Assembly (NCBI GenBank): GCA_022574775.1
Contig: JACZRI010000005.1
Span: forward strand, 1-52,471
Origin: Patescibacteria group bacterium
Lineage (GTDB): Bacteria > Patescibacteriota > Minisyncoccia > Minisyncoccales > RBG-13-36-15
DNA length: 52,471 nt
Reading direction: 5' to 3'
Part shown: positions 15,896 through 23,722 of the stretch, piece by piece
Layout of the letters: every line of letters starts with the position of its first letter
Position numbering within the stretch: the first letter of the stretch is position 1
Notes under the pieces: generated by a model
What the model was told of the DNA's origin: nothing
Seen by the model: the letters and a program-made list of their open reading frames with translations, nothing else
The model's database searches: none
Translations under genes and position numbers: made by a program

Positions 15896-18427
15896 ATGGC
15901 CTACAACTCCCCTCGTAAAGTAGCCTCTGCGGCGACCACGAGGCAACTAAAAAAATATAATCCACAAAGGATAGAAAGGAAATGGCAGAGAGTTTGGGAG
16001 AGAGGAGATTTTTACCGCGCCAAAGATTTATCTAAAAAGCCAAAAAGCTATATTTTGGTTGAATTTCCCTATCCATCGGGTGACGGGTTGCATGTTGGAC
16101 ATTGCCGAAGCTATGTTGCCTTAGATATTGTTGCAAGGAAAAGAAGGATGGAGGGATTGAATGTTTTATTTCCGATGGGCTGGGATGCTTTCGGACTTCC
16201 AACGGAGAACTATGCGATTAAGACAGGAATTCATCCAAGAATTGTCACCAAGAAAAACACTGCTTTTTTCAAACGCCAAGAAAAAAGCTTAGGGCTTTCT
16301 TTTGATTGGAGCAGGGAAATCAACACTACCGACCCTGCTTATTATAAATGGACTCAATGGATATTTATTCAGCTTTTTAAAAAGAATTTAGCTTATAAGG
16401 CAAGGATTCCAATTAATTGGTGTCCTGACTGTAAGATTGGTTTGGCTAATGAAGAGGTGATTGATGGCCGATGTGAAAGATGCGGCAAGAGGGTTACAAA
16501 AAAAGAAAAAGAACAGTGGATGCTAAAAATCACAAAGTACGCAGAAAGATTAATTAAAGATTTAGAAAAAGTTGATTATCCAGAGAGGGTGAAAGCTTTA
16601 CAGAAAGATTGGATAGGGAAATCAGAAGGAACAACCATCAAATTTCAAATTTCAAATTTCAAATTTCAAATTGATGTATTTACTACAAGAGCCGATACTT
16701 TATTTGGCGCGACTTTTTTAGTGCTTGCTCCAGAGCATCCTGCAATCGAAAGTCTGAAGTCAAAAATAAGGAACTATAAGTTTGTGGAAAGATATATTAA
16801 AGAAGCGAGAAAGAAGACAGAAAAAGAGAGAATAATCGAGATAAGAAATAAAATAGGAGTAGAGATAAAAGGGATAAAAGCAGTTAATCCGGTGAATAAT
16901 CGGGAAATTCAAATTTTTATTGCAGATTATGTCTTGCTGCACTATGGAACCGGAGCCATTATGGCAGTTCCAGCCCATGACCAGAGAGACTTGAATTTTG
17001 CCAAACAATATAATCTTTCCATCATAGACGTTATTAAACCAATAGAATCTAGGAGTTATCCTTCGACAAGCTCAGGATCCCGAGCAGCGTCGAGGGATAA
17101 GTTAAAGTCTGATCAGGCATATGAAGGGGAGGGAGTATTAATCAATTCTGGCAGATTTAATGGAATGAAATCAGATGATGCTAAAAAAAGGATTGTTGAG
17201 TGGCTGGCAAGAGATGGAAAGGCAAAAAGAGCGGTCAGTTACAAATTAAGAGACTGGATTTTTTCTCGCCAGCGGTATTGGGGCGAGCCGATTCCAATGA
17301 TAAAATGTCAAAAATGCGGCTGGTTGTCAGCACCGGAAAAGGATTTACCAATTGAATTACCGCGAGTTAAAGAATATAAACCAACTGAAAAGGGAGAATC
17401 TCCCTTAGTAAAAGTTAAAAGTTGGGTTAACACCAAATGCCCAAAGTGTAATAGCCCAGCAGAAAGAGAAACTGATGTTATGCCAAACTGGGCTGGTTCT
17501 AATTGGTATTATCTTAGATACTGCGATCCTCGAAACAAAAAAAGCATATTCAGTCAAAAATTGCTTAAATATTGGATGCCGGTTGATTGGTATAACGGAG
17601 GAATGGAGCATGCCACATTACATTTATTATATTCCCGTTTTATCTATAAATTTCTATGGGATATTAAAGCAGTGCCAAGGTCTCTCGGGGTTGAACCCTA
17701 TAAAAAGAGAACCTCTCATGGAGTGATTCTTGGCGAGGGGGGAATCAAGATGTCTAAATCCAAGGGTAATGTTATAAGTCCAGAACAAGTTATAAAAGAG
17801 TATGGCGCAGATACCTTGAGAATCTATGAGATGTTTATAGGGCCATTTGAGCAAACAATTGCCTGGGATGCAAAAGGGATAAAAGGAGCGAGGAGATTTT
17901 TAGAGAGGGTTTGGAGATTAGCCGGTCAATTTTTTGTTACTCAAAACTCTCAAAGTTCCCCCGATCTAAAAAAATTATTCCACAAAACAATAAAAAAAGT
18001 TTCAGAAGATATTGAGTCTTTGAAATTTAATACTGCCGTAAGCTCATTGATGGAATTCTCTAATGCTTGGCAGGCAGATAGAAGAGGAGGATTAGGAAAA
18101 AAAGATTTTAAAGATTTCTTAAAAGTTTTATCACCTTTTGCCCCTCATTTAACACAAGAACTTTGGGGAAAGATAGGTTTTAAGAGCAGTATTCATAATG
18201 AAAAATGGCCAAAATATGACCCAACATTAATCAAAGAAGAAATCGCGACCTTTATTGTTCAGGTGCAAGGCAGAGTCCGAGGGAAGATTGAAGCTGAAAT
18301 AGAAATTCCTGAAGAAAAACTTAAAAAACTAGCCCTATCACAAGAAAAAATCAAAAAATGGATTATAGGAAAAAAGATTAAAAAAACAATATTCATTCCG
18401 GGAAAACTTATTAACTTTGTGCTTTAA
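15896..18427 (+). CDS. leuS: Leucyl-tRNA synthetase
   Basis: Class I synthetase charging tRNA-Leu, 843 residues. The HIGH motif is GLHVGHCRSY near residue 65-75, the KMSKS loop is GGIKMSKSKGN. The CP1 editing domain has the Thr-rich TTRADTLFGATF and the AVPAHDQRDL segment. Two repeat-coded inserts are visible: residues 6-16 before the usual KYNPQRIERKWQ start, and residues about 387-402 (around PSTSSGSRA) just after AVPAHDQRDLNFAKQYN in the editing domain. Both keep the frame. A short AAATTTC tandem array (16640-16672) also encodes FQISNFKFQI. Divergent from mutY. Confidence 0.95.
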   Translation: MAYNSPRKVASAATTRQLKKYNPQRIERKWQRVWERGDFYRAKDLSKKPKSYILVEFPYPSGDGLHVGHCRSYVALDIVARKRRMEGLNVLFPMGWDAFGLPTENYAIKTGIHPRIVTKKNTAFFKRQEKSLGLSFDWSREINTTDPAYYKWTQWIFIQLFKKNLAYKARIPINWCPDCKIGLANEEVIDGRCERCGKRVTKKEKEQWMLKITKYAERLIKDLEKVDYPERVKALQKDWIGKSEGTTIKFQISNFKFQIDVFTTRADTLFGATFLVLAPEHPAIESLKSKIRNYKFVERYIKEARKKTEKERIIEIRNKIGVEIKGIKAVNPVNNREIQIFIADYVLLHYGTGAIMAVPAHDQRDLNFAKQYNLSIIDVIKPIESRSYPSTSSGSRAASRDKLKSDQAYEGEGVLINSGRFNGMKSDDAKKRIVEWLARDGKAKRAVSYKLRDWIFSRQRYWGEPIPMIKCQKCGWLSAPEKDLPIELPRVKEYKPTEKGESPLVKVKSWVNTKCPKCNSPAERETDVMPNWAGSNWYYLRYCDPRNKKSIFSQKLLKYWMPVDWYNGGMEHATLHLLYSRFIYKFLWDIKAVPRSLGVEPYKKRTSHGVILGEGGIKMSKSKGNVISPEQVIKEYGADTLRIYEMFIGPFEQTIAWDAKGIKGARRFLERVWRLAGQFFVTQNSQSSPDLKKLFHKTIKKVSEDIESLKFNTAVSSLMEFSNAWQADRRGGLGKKDFKDFLKVLSPFAPHLTQELWGKIGFKSSIHNEKWPKYDPTLIKEEIATFIVQVQGRVRGKIEAEIEIPEEKLKKLALSQEKIKKWIIGKKIKKTIFIPGKLINFVL
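15911..15943. repeat. N-terminal palindromic insert in leuS
   Basis: CCTCGT (15911-15916) pairs with ACGAGG (15938-15943). The block is 33 nt, encodes 11 residues, and lies before the family-conserved LeuRS N-terminus. Confidence 0.55.
17056..17100. repeat. 45-nt palindromic insert in leuS editing domain
   Basis: TTATCCTTCGAC (17056-17067) pairs with GTCGAGGGATAA (17089-17100) with one G-T pair. The insert is exactly 45 nt, so it adds 15 codons. Its first 22 nt are identical to 21991-22012 in the spacer before the sugar-kinase-like gene. Confidence 0.8.
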
Positions 18428-18463
18428 TCACAGATTAGATATTCAATATAAAAACAAAGAGGA

Positions 18464-18488
18464 GGTTCCATTTATGGAACCCCTTTTT
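18464..18488 (+). terminator. Rho-independent terminator after leuS
   Basis: GGTTCC-ATTTAT-GGAACC (18464-18481) followed by CCTTTTT, 36 nt after the leuS stop. Confidence 0.75.
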
Positions 18489-18559
18489 GGCTTCCATAGG
18501 AGCGTAAATCAGTTACGGGGTTGAAAAATTTCTTGAAAAAGCTATTCTCTAAAATAGTT

Positions 18560-18695
18560 CTCATGGCCAAGAGGGAAGACCGTAGAACCAGGTAGGTGAT
18601 CTTAGCGGGCGCCTATACAGGGGAGGAGTTTCCCCTTGCTGCGGCAGGAAGAAAGCTCCTGGTGTAGCACATCCGTTTTTTCCCTCTGGCCTCCA
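18560..18695 (+). ncRNA. Structured non-coding RNA candidate upstream of glmS
   Basis: GGCC (18565-18568) plus AGAGGGAA (18570-18577) pairs with TTCCCTCT (18680-18687) plus GGCC (18688-18691), making a 12-bp closing stem with one bulge. Inside, ACCAGG (18587-18592) pairs with CCTGGT (18658-18663), and AGGGGA-GGAGTT-TCCCCT makes an apical hairpin (18619-18636). A TAAAAT box lies just upstream at 18550-18555, and a separate terminator follows at 18731. I see no coding frame. It lacks the SRP GGAA-tetraloop motif, RNase P and tmRNA signatures, and the glmS ribozyme core. The terminator separates it from glmS, so it is more likely an independent RNA than a glmS leader. The rest of 18428-18902 is AT-rich spacer. 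Confidence 0.5.
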
Positions 18696-18730
18696 ATTTT
18701 AAGGGCGTTTGACATCATTCAGCTCTTTTT

Positions 18731-18769
18731 GCCCTCATTCGTTAAAGCTAAAGAGGGCTTTTCTTTTTT
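18731..18769 (+). terminator. Rho-independent terminator
   Basis: GCCCTC (18731-18736) pairs with GAGGGC (18753-18758), followed by TTTTCTTTTTT. It ends the transcript of the RNA candidate and separates it from glmS. Confidence 0.75.
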
Positions 18770-18902
18770 AAAAAAACGATGTAGAATAGGGAAGCATGAA
18801 TAGGATTTAATTTTTTAGCTTGTAGCTTATTAGGAAATGATAAGAATACGAAATACTAAAAAACTAAGAAACTAACAAGCTATTTACTAAAAAGCTAACT
18901 TT

Positions 18903-20729
18903 ATGTGCGGTATAGTTGGTTATATTGGGAAACAAAATGCAACCCCTTTTTTAATTGAGGGGCTTCGCCGTGAAAGTTATAGAGGTTATGACTCAAGCGG
19001 GATTTTAGTTTTGAATAAAAACCAGCCCCTTTGCATTAAAGCAATAGGGAAGTTAGAGAATTTAGAAAAAAAACTCGTAGGACAAAATCTTGAAGGAAAT
19101 TTAGGTTTAGGGCACGTGAGATGGGCAACGCACGGAGAGCCGAATGAAAAAAATGCCCATCCTCATTCAGATTGTAAAAAAAATATCTATTTAGTTCATA
19201 ATGGCATAATTGAGAATTATAAAATTCTCAAAGATAGGTTAAAAAAAGAAGGCCACCAATTTTCTTCAGAAACTGATACGGAAGTTTTAGCTCATTTGAT
19301 TGAAAAATTTTTTAAAGACAATCTGGAGAAAGCGGTAATTAAAGCCTTAAAATTTGTTAAAGGAACCTACGGGCTAGTAATAATTTCGAGAGATGATCCA
19401 GAAAAGATTGTTGTGGCTAAAAATTCTTCACCAATCTTGATCGGTCTGGGAGAGAAAGAATATATTGTTGCTTCAGACCCTGCGGCTATTATTGGAAGAA
19501 CAAGGAAAGTAATTTACCTTGATGATGGGGAGATTGCTGTTTTGACTCCTGAGAATTTTTTAATTACTGACCTTGCCCAAAATCAAAAAGAAAAAATAAT
19601 TGAGGAGATTAAGTGGGATTTAACTGAAGCTCAAAAGGGCGGCTACCCACATTTTATGCTAAAAGAGATAATGGAACAGCCAGAATCTATAGAAAACGCA
19701 TTGCGCGGTAGATTAATACAAAAAGATGGATTGGTGAAATTGGGAGGATTGGAGTTGGTAAAAGATAGACTGCGGGAAACCAAACGGATTATTTTCGGAG
19801 CTTGTGGGACTGCTTATTATGCTGCTCTAGTTGGAGAGTATATGAGTGAGGAGTACGCCGGTATTCCTGCTGAAACGGACTATGCTTCAGAGTTCCGTTA
19901 TAAAAAACCAATTTTTGATTCCTCTACTATTGTAGTAGTCATAAGTCAATCTGGAGAAACGGCAGATACCTTAGCAGTACTTCGTGAGGCTAAGAGAAAA
20001 AATATTCTTACTTTAGGAATTACCAATGTAATAGGAAGTATGGTTGCTCGCGAAGCAGATGCTGGAATATATAATCATGCCGGCACAGAGACGGCAGTAG
20101 CTTCAACAAAAGCTTTCACCTCCCAATTAGTTATTTTAACCCTTTTAACCTTATTTTTGGGCCGTCAACGTGATATGTCCGTGGTAACTGGTCGCCGGAT
20201 TGTTCAAGAATTAGCACTTATTCCAGAAAAAGTAAGAGAAGTCTTAAAGACAGATAGCCAGATTCAGAAAATTGCAAAGGAATATTCTCAGTATAGTAAT
20301 TTCGCTTACTTAGGCCGAAAATATAATTATCCAATTGCCCTTGAGGGCGCTATTAAACTAAAAGAAATATCCTATCTGCATGCGGAGGGATTCGCTGCAG
20401 GAGAGATGAAACACGGCCCTATTGCGATGATTGATCCAAAATTCCCCTCCGTATTTATAATTCCTTCTGATAGTGTTTATGAAAAGAACCTTAGTAATTT
20501 AGAGGAAATAAAAGCAAGAAAAGGACCAGTGATTGCCATAGCTACTCAAGGAAATAAAAAAATAAAGGATTTGGCTGATGATGTAATTTATATCCCAAAA
20601 ACATTGGAAATTTTAACCCCAATTTTAAGTGTTATTCCTTTACAGCTTTTTGCTTATCATATGGGGGTGCTTCGTGGTTGTGATGTTGACAAGCCTCGCA
20701 ACCTTGCGAAAAGCGTGACGGTAGAATAA
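18903..20729 (+). CDS. glmS: Glutamine--fructose-6-phosphate aminotransferase
   Basis: Makes glucosamine-6-phosphate from fructose-6-phosphate and glutamine, the first step toward UDP-GlcNAc for peptidoglycan. It has 608 residues, normal length. The Ntn-type glutaminase domain starts MCGIVGYIG with the catalytic Cys2, and has the RGYDSSG and GHVRWATHG motifs. Two SIS domains follow, with SQSGETADTLAVLREAK and the HAEGFAAGEMKHGPIA segment, and the protein ends DKPRNLAKSVTVE as in the family. yvcK starts 31 nt later on the same strand. Confidence 0.97.
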   Translation: MCGIVGYIGKQNATPFLIEGLRRESYRGYDSSGILVLNKNQPLCIKAIGKLENLEKKLVGQNLEGNLGLGHVRWATHGEPNEKNAHPHSDCKKNIYLVHNGIIENYKILKDRLKKEGHQFSSETDTEVLAHLIEKFFKDNLEKAVIKALKFVKGTYGLVIISRDDPEKIVVAKNSSPILIGLGEKEYIVASDPAAIIGRTRKVIYLDDGEIAVLTPENFLITDLAQNQKEKIIEEIKWDLTEAQKGGYPHFMLKEIMEQPESIENALRGRLIQKDGLVKLGGLELVKDRLRETKRIIFGACGTAYYAALVGEYMSEEYAGIPAETDYASEFRYKKPIFDSSTIVVVISQSGETADTLAVLREAKRKNILTLGITNVIGSMVAREADAGIYNHAGTETAVASTKAFTSQLVILTLLTLFLGRQRDMSVVTGRRIVQELALIPEKVREVLKTDSQIQKIAKEYSQYSNFAYLGRKYNYPIALEGAIKLKEISYLHAEGFAAGEMKHGPIAMIDPKFPSVFIIPSDSVYEKNLSNLEEIKARKGPVIAIATQGNKKIKDLADDVIYIPKTLEILTPILSVIPLQLFAYHMGVLRGCDVDKPRNLAKSVTVE

Positions 20730-20760
20730 AATAGATTATTTTAGATAATTAATTATAAAT

Positions 20761-21720
20761 ATGAAAAACAAAAAAATAGTGGTTATAGGAGGTGGAACAG
20801 GGGTATTCACCGTTCTTTCCGGTTTAAAAAAATACCCTGTTGATCTTTCGGCGATAGTGACGATGGCAGATAATGGAGGATCAACAAGGATTTTACGAGA
20901 AGAATTTGGGATATTGCCTCCAGGAGATATTAGGCGGGCTTTAGTTGCGCTTGCCCGGTCAGAGAAAATGTTAGCTTCTTTATTTAATTATCGTTTTAAA
21001 AAAGGAGGAGGTTTAGCCGGCCATAATTTTGGCAATCTTTTGATTACTGCCCTGGAAAGAATAAAAGGAGATTTTGAAAAAGCAATTGATGAGGCAGGAA
21101 AAATCTTAAATATTAAAGGAGAAGTAATTCCGGTAACTTTAAAAAATACCAATCTTTACGCGCTTTTGGAGAATGGGAAAATCATTGAAGGGGAAGCAAA
21201 CATTGATGTTCCAAAACACAATCCTTATTTAAAAATTAAAAAAGTTTATTTAAAACCCCAAGCAAAAGCTAACAAAAGAGCAAAATCAGCTATCTTGAAA
21301 GCAGATTTAATTGTGATTGGTCCCGGGGATTTATACACGAGCATTATCCCAAATCTTTTGGTCAGAGGAATTCCCCAGGCTCTCAGACAAAGCTCAGCCA
21401 AAAAAGTTTATGTTTGTAATTTAATGACTAAATTAGGCGAAACTCATGATTTTACTTACTTAGATTTTGTTAAGCAAATTGAACGGTACCTAGGCAGAAA
21501 GGTTTTAGACTATGTGATTTTTAATTCGAAGAGGCCTTTAACTTCAAGGATTGCTAAATATGAAAAAGAAGGCGCAATATTCGTCAAATACGATAAAAAG
21601 AATTTTCCGCACGGGAGATGTAAAGTAATTGAGGGAAATTTTTTGAGGGAAAAAGGATTCATTCGCCACGATTCTGCTAAATTAACAAAAACAATTCTCC
21701 AGATTGTAAATCAGTCCTAA
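20761..21720 (+). CDS. yvcK: YvcK/CofD family gluconeogenesis factor
   Basis: A 319-residue protein of the YvcK (MgfK) family, which binds UDP-sugars and in Bacillus and others links carbon metabolism to cell-wall synthesis. The N-terminal GGGTGVFTVLSGLK nucleotide-binding loop and MADNGGSTRILREEFG, PPGDIRRALVAL and DLIVIGPGDLYTSI motifs are diagnostic. Its position directly after glmS fits a role in UDP-GlcNAc or wall metabolism. The stop is followed by a -35-like TTGACA of the next RNA locus. Confidence 0.9.
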   Translation: MKNKKIVVIGGGTGVFTVLSGLKKYPVDLSAIVTMADNGGSTRILREEFGILPPGDIRRALVALARSEKMLASLFNYRFKKGGGLAGHNFGNLLITALERIKGDFEKAIDEAGKILNIKGEVIPVTLKNTNLYALLENGKIIEGEANIDVPKHNPYLKIKKVYLKPQAKANKRAKSAILKADLIVIGPGDLYTSIIPNLLVRGIPQALRQSSAKKVYVCNLMTKLGETHDFTYLDFVKQIERYLGRKVLDYVIFNSKRPLTSRIAKYEKEGAIFVKYDKKNFPHGRCKVIEGNFLREKGFIRHDSAKLTKTILQIVNQS

Positions 21721-21725
21721 AAAAC

Positions 21726-21755
21726 TTGACAGATAATTTGCTTTTTTGCTACGGT
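21726..21755 (+). promoter_or_regulatory. Promoter of the 21.8-kb RNA
   Basis: TTGACA (21726-21731), a spacer of 18 nt and TACGGT (21750-21755). The -35 box is perfect and the -10 box is weak. It lies directly before a structured RNA with its own terminator. Confidence 0.45.
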
Positions 21756-21759
21756 GAAA

Positions 21760-21939
21760 TAAAGTTCCTTCAGGGATACGGATTAGTTCTGGGCTTCCTA
21801 CCGAGATGTCGTTCTACCGGTAAATCCAACTGGGCGGCAAATTCGGGGATTTATTCACTGTCCCCGCCTTAGTCCAGAACTGTTCCTCCCACAGGCCCCT
21901 TCCGTCCACCTTCTGACCAGACGGAGGGGCCTTTTTTTT
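21760..21939 (+). ncRNA. Structured non-coding RNA candidate, about 180 nt
   Basis: AGTTCTGG (21785-21792) pairs with CCAGAACT (21874-21881) to close a domain with two hairpins: TACCG (21799-21803) with CGGTA (21818-21822), and GGCG plus GGGGA (21833-21849) with TCCCC plus GCC (21861-21868). A strong terminator follows. With a promoter before and a terminator after, it looks like an autonomous RNA of about 180 nt. The size and long closing stem would fit 6S RNA, but I cannot confirm the central bubble; it could also be a novel RNA. No coding frame is convincing. Confidence 0.55.
21893..21939 (+). terminator. Strong rho-independent terminator
   Basis: GGCCCC-T-TCCGTC (21894-21906) pairs with GACGGAGGGGCC (21920-21931) with one bulged T, followed by eight T. 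Confidence 0.9.
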
Positions 21940-21990
21940 ATCTTCAATTAAATTTGTTGAAATGATATAATGAGAGAGGAGTTTATAAAG

Positions 21991-22089
21991 TTATCCTTCG
22001 ACAAGCTCAGGACACTTCAACTCTACAAGTTATTCAAAAGGATACTTGCACTGAGCGAGGATTGAGCGTAGCGAAGGACGAGTCGAAGT
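21991..22089. repeat. CTTCGACAAGCTCAG-type palindromic repeat abutting a start codon
   Basis: The left part shares 22 identical nt with the leuS insert (17056-17077). The left GACACTTC and right GAAGTGT(G) arms, and CCTTCG near the left with CGAAGG near the right, make a long imperfect inverted repeat. The repeat reaches the GTG start of the downstream ATPase gene, so it contributes that gene's upstream region. Confidence 0.7.
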
Positions 22090-23031
22090 GTGAAAAAAGA
22101 AAATATCAAATATGTAATTGGAGTAGATGGCGGAGGTACAAAAACAATTGCTGCTTTGGCTGATTTAAGAGGAAGGATTTTGAGCCAGAGTAAAAGTGGT
22201 TCTTCTAACCCGAGAAATATTGGGATAAAAAGAGCAGTTTTAAATATAACTAAAGCTGTTAATCCGCTTTTTAAGAGAAAAGGGATAATTGTCTCAACGG
22301 TCATTACTTTGCCAGCTATTGAGGAAGAATACCAAGATAAGAAAAAAGATATTTTAAAGCTTTTACGCATTCAAAGAAAAATTTCTAAAATTTTTAAGGG
22401 AAAAATAAAAATAAACAGTGATCAGTTAGCTGCATTCAGAGCAGGAACAGACGAAAAAGACGGAATTATACTAATTGCTGGTACAGGTTGTGTTGCTCAC
22501 GGTTGGAGAGGCAGGAAAGAGGCGAAAGCGAGCGGCTGGGGTTGGTTGGCAGATAGAGGATCTGCTTTTTGGGTAGGCCAGAGGGTTTTCCAAGCGGTTT
22601 TAAAGGATTTAGATAAAAGGGGAGAGAAGACACTTCTTACCAGGTTAGTTTTCCAAGAACTTAAAACAAAAAATATAAACGATTTCCTGAAAAAAATTTA
22701 TTCAAGAAACCCAACTACAATTATTCCTCGCATTTCTATTGTCTGCGATAAGGCGATACAAAAAGGAGATAAGATTGCCAAAAAAATAATGATTGAGGCA
22801 GGAAAAGAGGTTGCTTTAGATGCAAAAACAATAATTTATGAGCTTAATTTTCAAAAAACAAAATTTACTCTAGTTCTGGCCGGCAGTATGTTTAAAACAA
22901 AAACCTTTTTAGAAACAGTTAAAAAAAATATTAGCAAATCAATACCGAAGGCAAAATTTATAAGACTAAAAAAGGGACCGGTTACTGGCGCAGTAAAATT
23001 AGCTTTGGAACAAGTAAATATTAACTTTTAA
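22090..23031 (+). CDS. N-acetylglucosamine kinase-like BadF/BadG family ATPase
   Basis: A 313-residue protein of the ASKHA superfamily. The phosphate-1 loop is GVDGGGTKTIAAL near the N-terminus, followed by LIAGTGCVAHGW and a WGWLADRGSAFWVGQ segment like the GDEGSG loop of GlcNAc kinases. It ends with a VLAGSMFK adenosine-loop segment. Phosphorylation of an amino sugar is likely given glmS and yvcK nearby, but the substrate is an inference. Translation starts at GTG 22090 immediately after a repeat; no Shine-Dalgarno sequence is visible. Confidence 0.75.
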   Translation: MKKENIKYVIGVDGGGTKTIAALADLRGRILSQSKSGSSNPRNIGIKRAVLNITKAVNPLFKRKGIIVSTVITLPAIEEEYQDKKKDILKLLRIQRKISKIFKGKIKINSDQLAAFRAGTDEKDGIILIAGTGCVAHGWRGRKEAKASGWGWLADRGSAFWVGQRVFQAVLKDLDKRGEKTLLTRLVFQELKTKNINDFLKKIYSRNPTTIIPRISIVCDKAIQKGDKIAKKIMIEAGKEVALDAKTIIYELNFQKTKFTLVLAGSMFKTKTFLETVKKNISKSIPKAKFIRLKKGPVTGAVKLALEQVNINF

Positions 23032-23062
23032 TAGGATACTAAAGAGTGCTCAATTAATCTAT

Positions 23063-23091
23063 AAGGTCCATCAGTTTGGACCTTGTTTTTT
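23063..23091 (+). terminator. Rho-independent terminator
   Basis: AAGGTCC (23063-23069) pairs with GGACCTT (23078-23084), followed by GTTTTTT. Confidence 0.8.
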
Positions 23092-23110
23092 ATCGAAATC
23101 TATCTTTTTG

Positions 23111-23119
23111 TGATATACT
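23111..23119 (+). promoter_or_regulatory. Extended -10 box of tsaC, leaderless
   Basis: TGA plus TATACT (23114-23119) ends 5 nt before the tsaC ATG (23125), so transcription would begin at about the start codon. It lies just after a terminator. Confidence 0.55.
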
Positions 23120-23124
23120 AAACG

Positions 23125-23718
23125 ATGAGAATCTTAAAGATGAACCAGAAAAACTTTAAAGATGCAACGGAAATAGTAATAGGGTTAATAAAAGAAGGAA
23201 AAGTAATTATTTTTCCAACTGATACTGTTTATATCCCAGTAGCCGATGCTACTAATAAAAAAGCTGTGCGGAAAGTTTTCCAGATCAAACAGCGTTCACA
23301 AAAAACTCCTTTTCCGATATTTGTTAAAGATATTAAGATGGCTAAGAAGTTTGCCAGAATAGATAAAACGCAAGAAAAGTTTTTAAAGACAGTCTGGCCG
23401 GGGAAAATAACAGTTGTTTTAAAACGACGGAAAACAAAAACAAAACTGTATGGAGTAGCTAAAGATACCATTGCTCTTCGGATTCCAGATTTTAAACCAG
23501 TTAATTTATTATCAGAGAAACTAAAGATTCCGCTCGTTGGCACCTCGGCTAATATTTCTGGCAAGCCCGCTTCAGGTAATCTTAAAAAAATTCTATCTCA
23601 ATTGAGGAATAAAGAATACCAGCCAGACCTAGTGATTGATGCTGGGAATTTACCAAAAAGTAAACCTTCAACCGTGTTGGATTTAACTACTTTACCACCA
23701 AAAATTCTCAGACCTTAA
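23125..23718 (+). CDS. tsaC: L-threonylcarbamoyladenylate synthase
   Basis: A 197-residue YrdC/Sua5 domain protein that makes threonylcarbamoyl-AMP from threonine, bicarbonate and ATP, the first step of tRNA t6A37 synthesis. Typical segments are the PTDTVY substrate motif near residue 34, KQRSQKTPFPIFV, and the GTSANISGKPASG loop. It has no C-terminal Sua5 domain. It lies 4 nt before tsaD, the next enzyme of the pathway, so the two are an operon. Confidence 0.93.
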   Translation: MRILKMNQKNFKDATEIVIGLIKEGKVIIFPTDTVYIPVADATNKKAVRKVFQIKQRSQKTPFPIFVKDIKMAKKFARIDKTQEKFLKTVWPGKITVVLKRRKTKTKLYGVAKDTIALRIPDFKPVNLLSEKLKIPLVGTSANISGKPASGNLKKILSQLRNKEYQPDLVIDAGNLPKSKPSTVLDLTTLPPKILRP

Positions 23719-23722
23719 AATT

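Noticed and set aside
18560-18902. glmS ribozyme or riboswitch upstream of glmS
   Set aside because: The conserved ribozyme core and cleavage region are not seen, and a terminator (18731-18769) separates the structured RNA from glmS.
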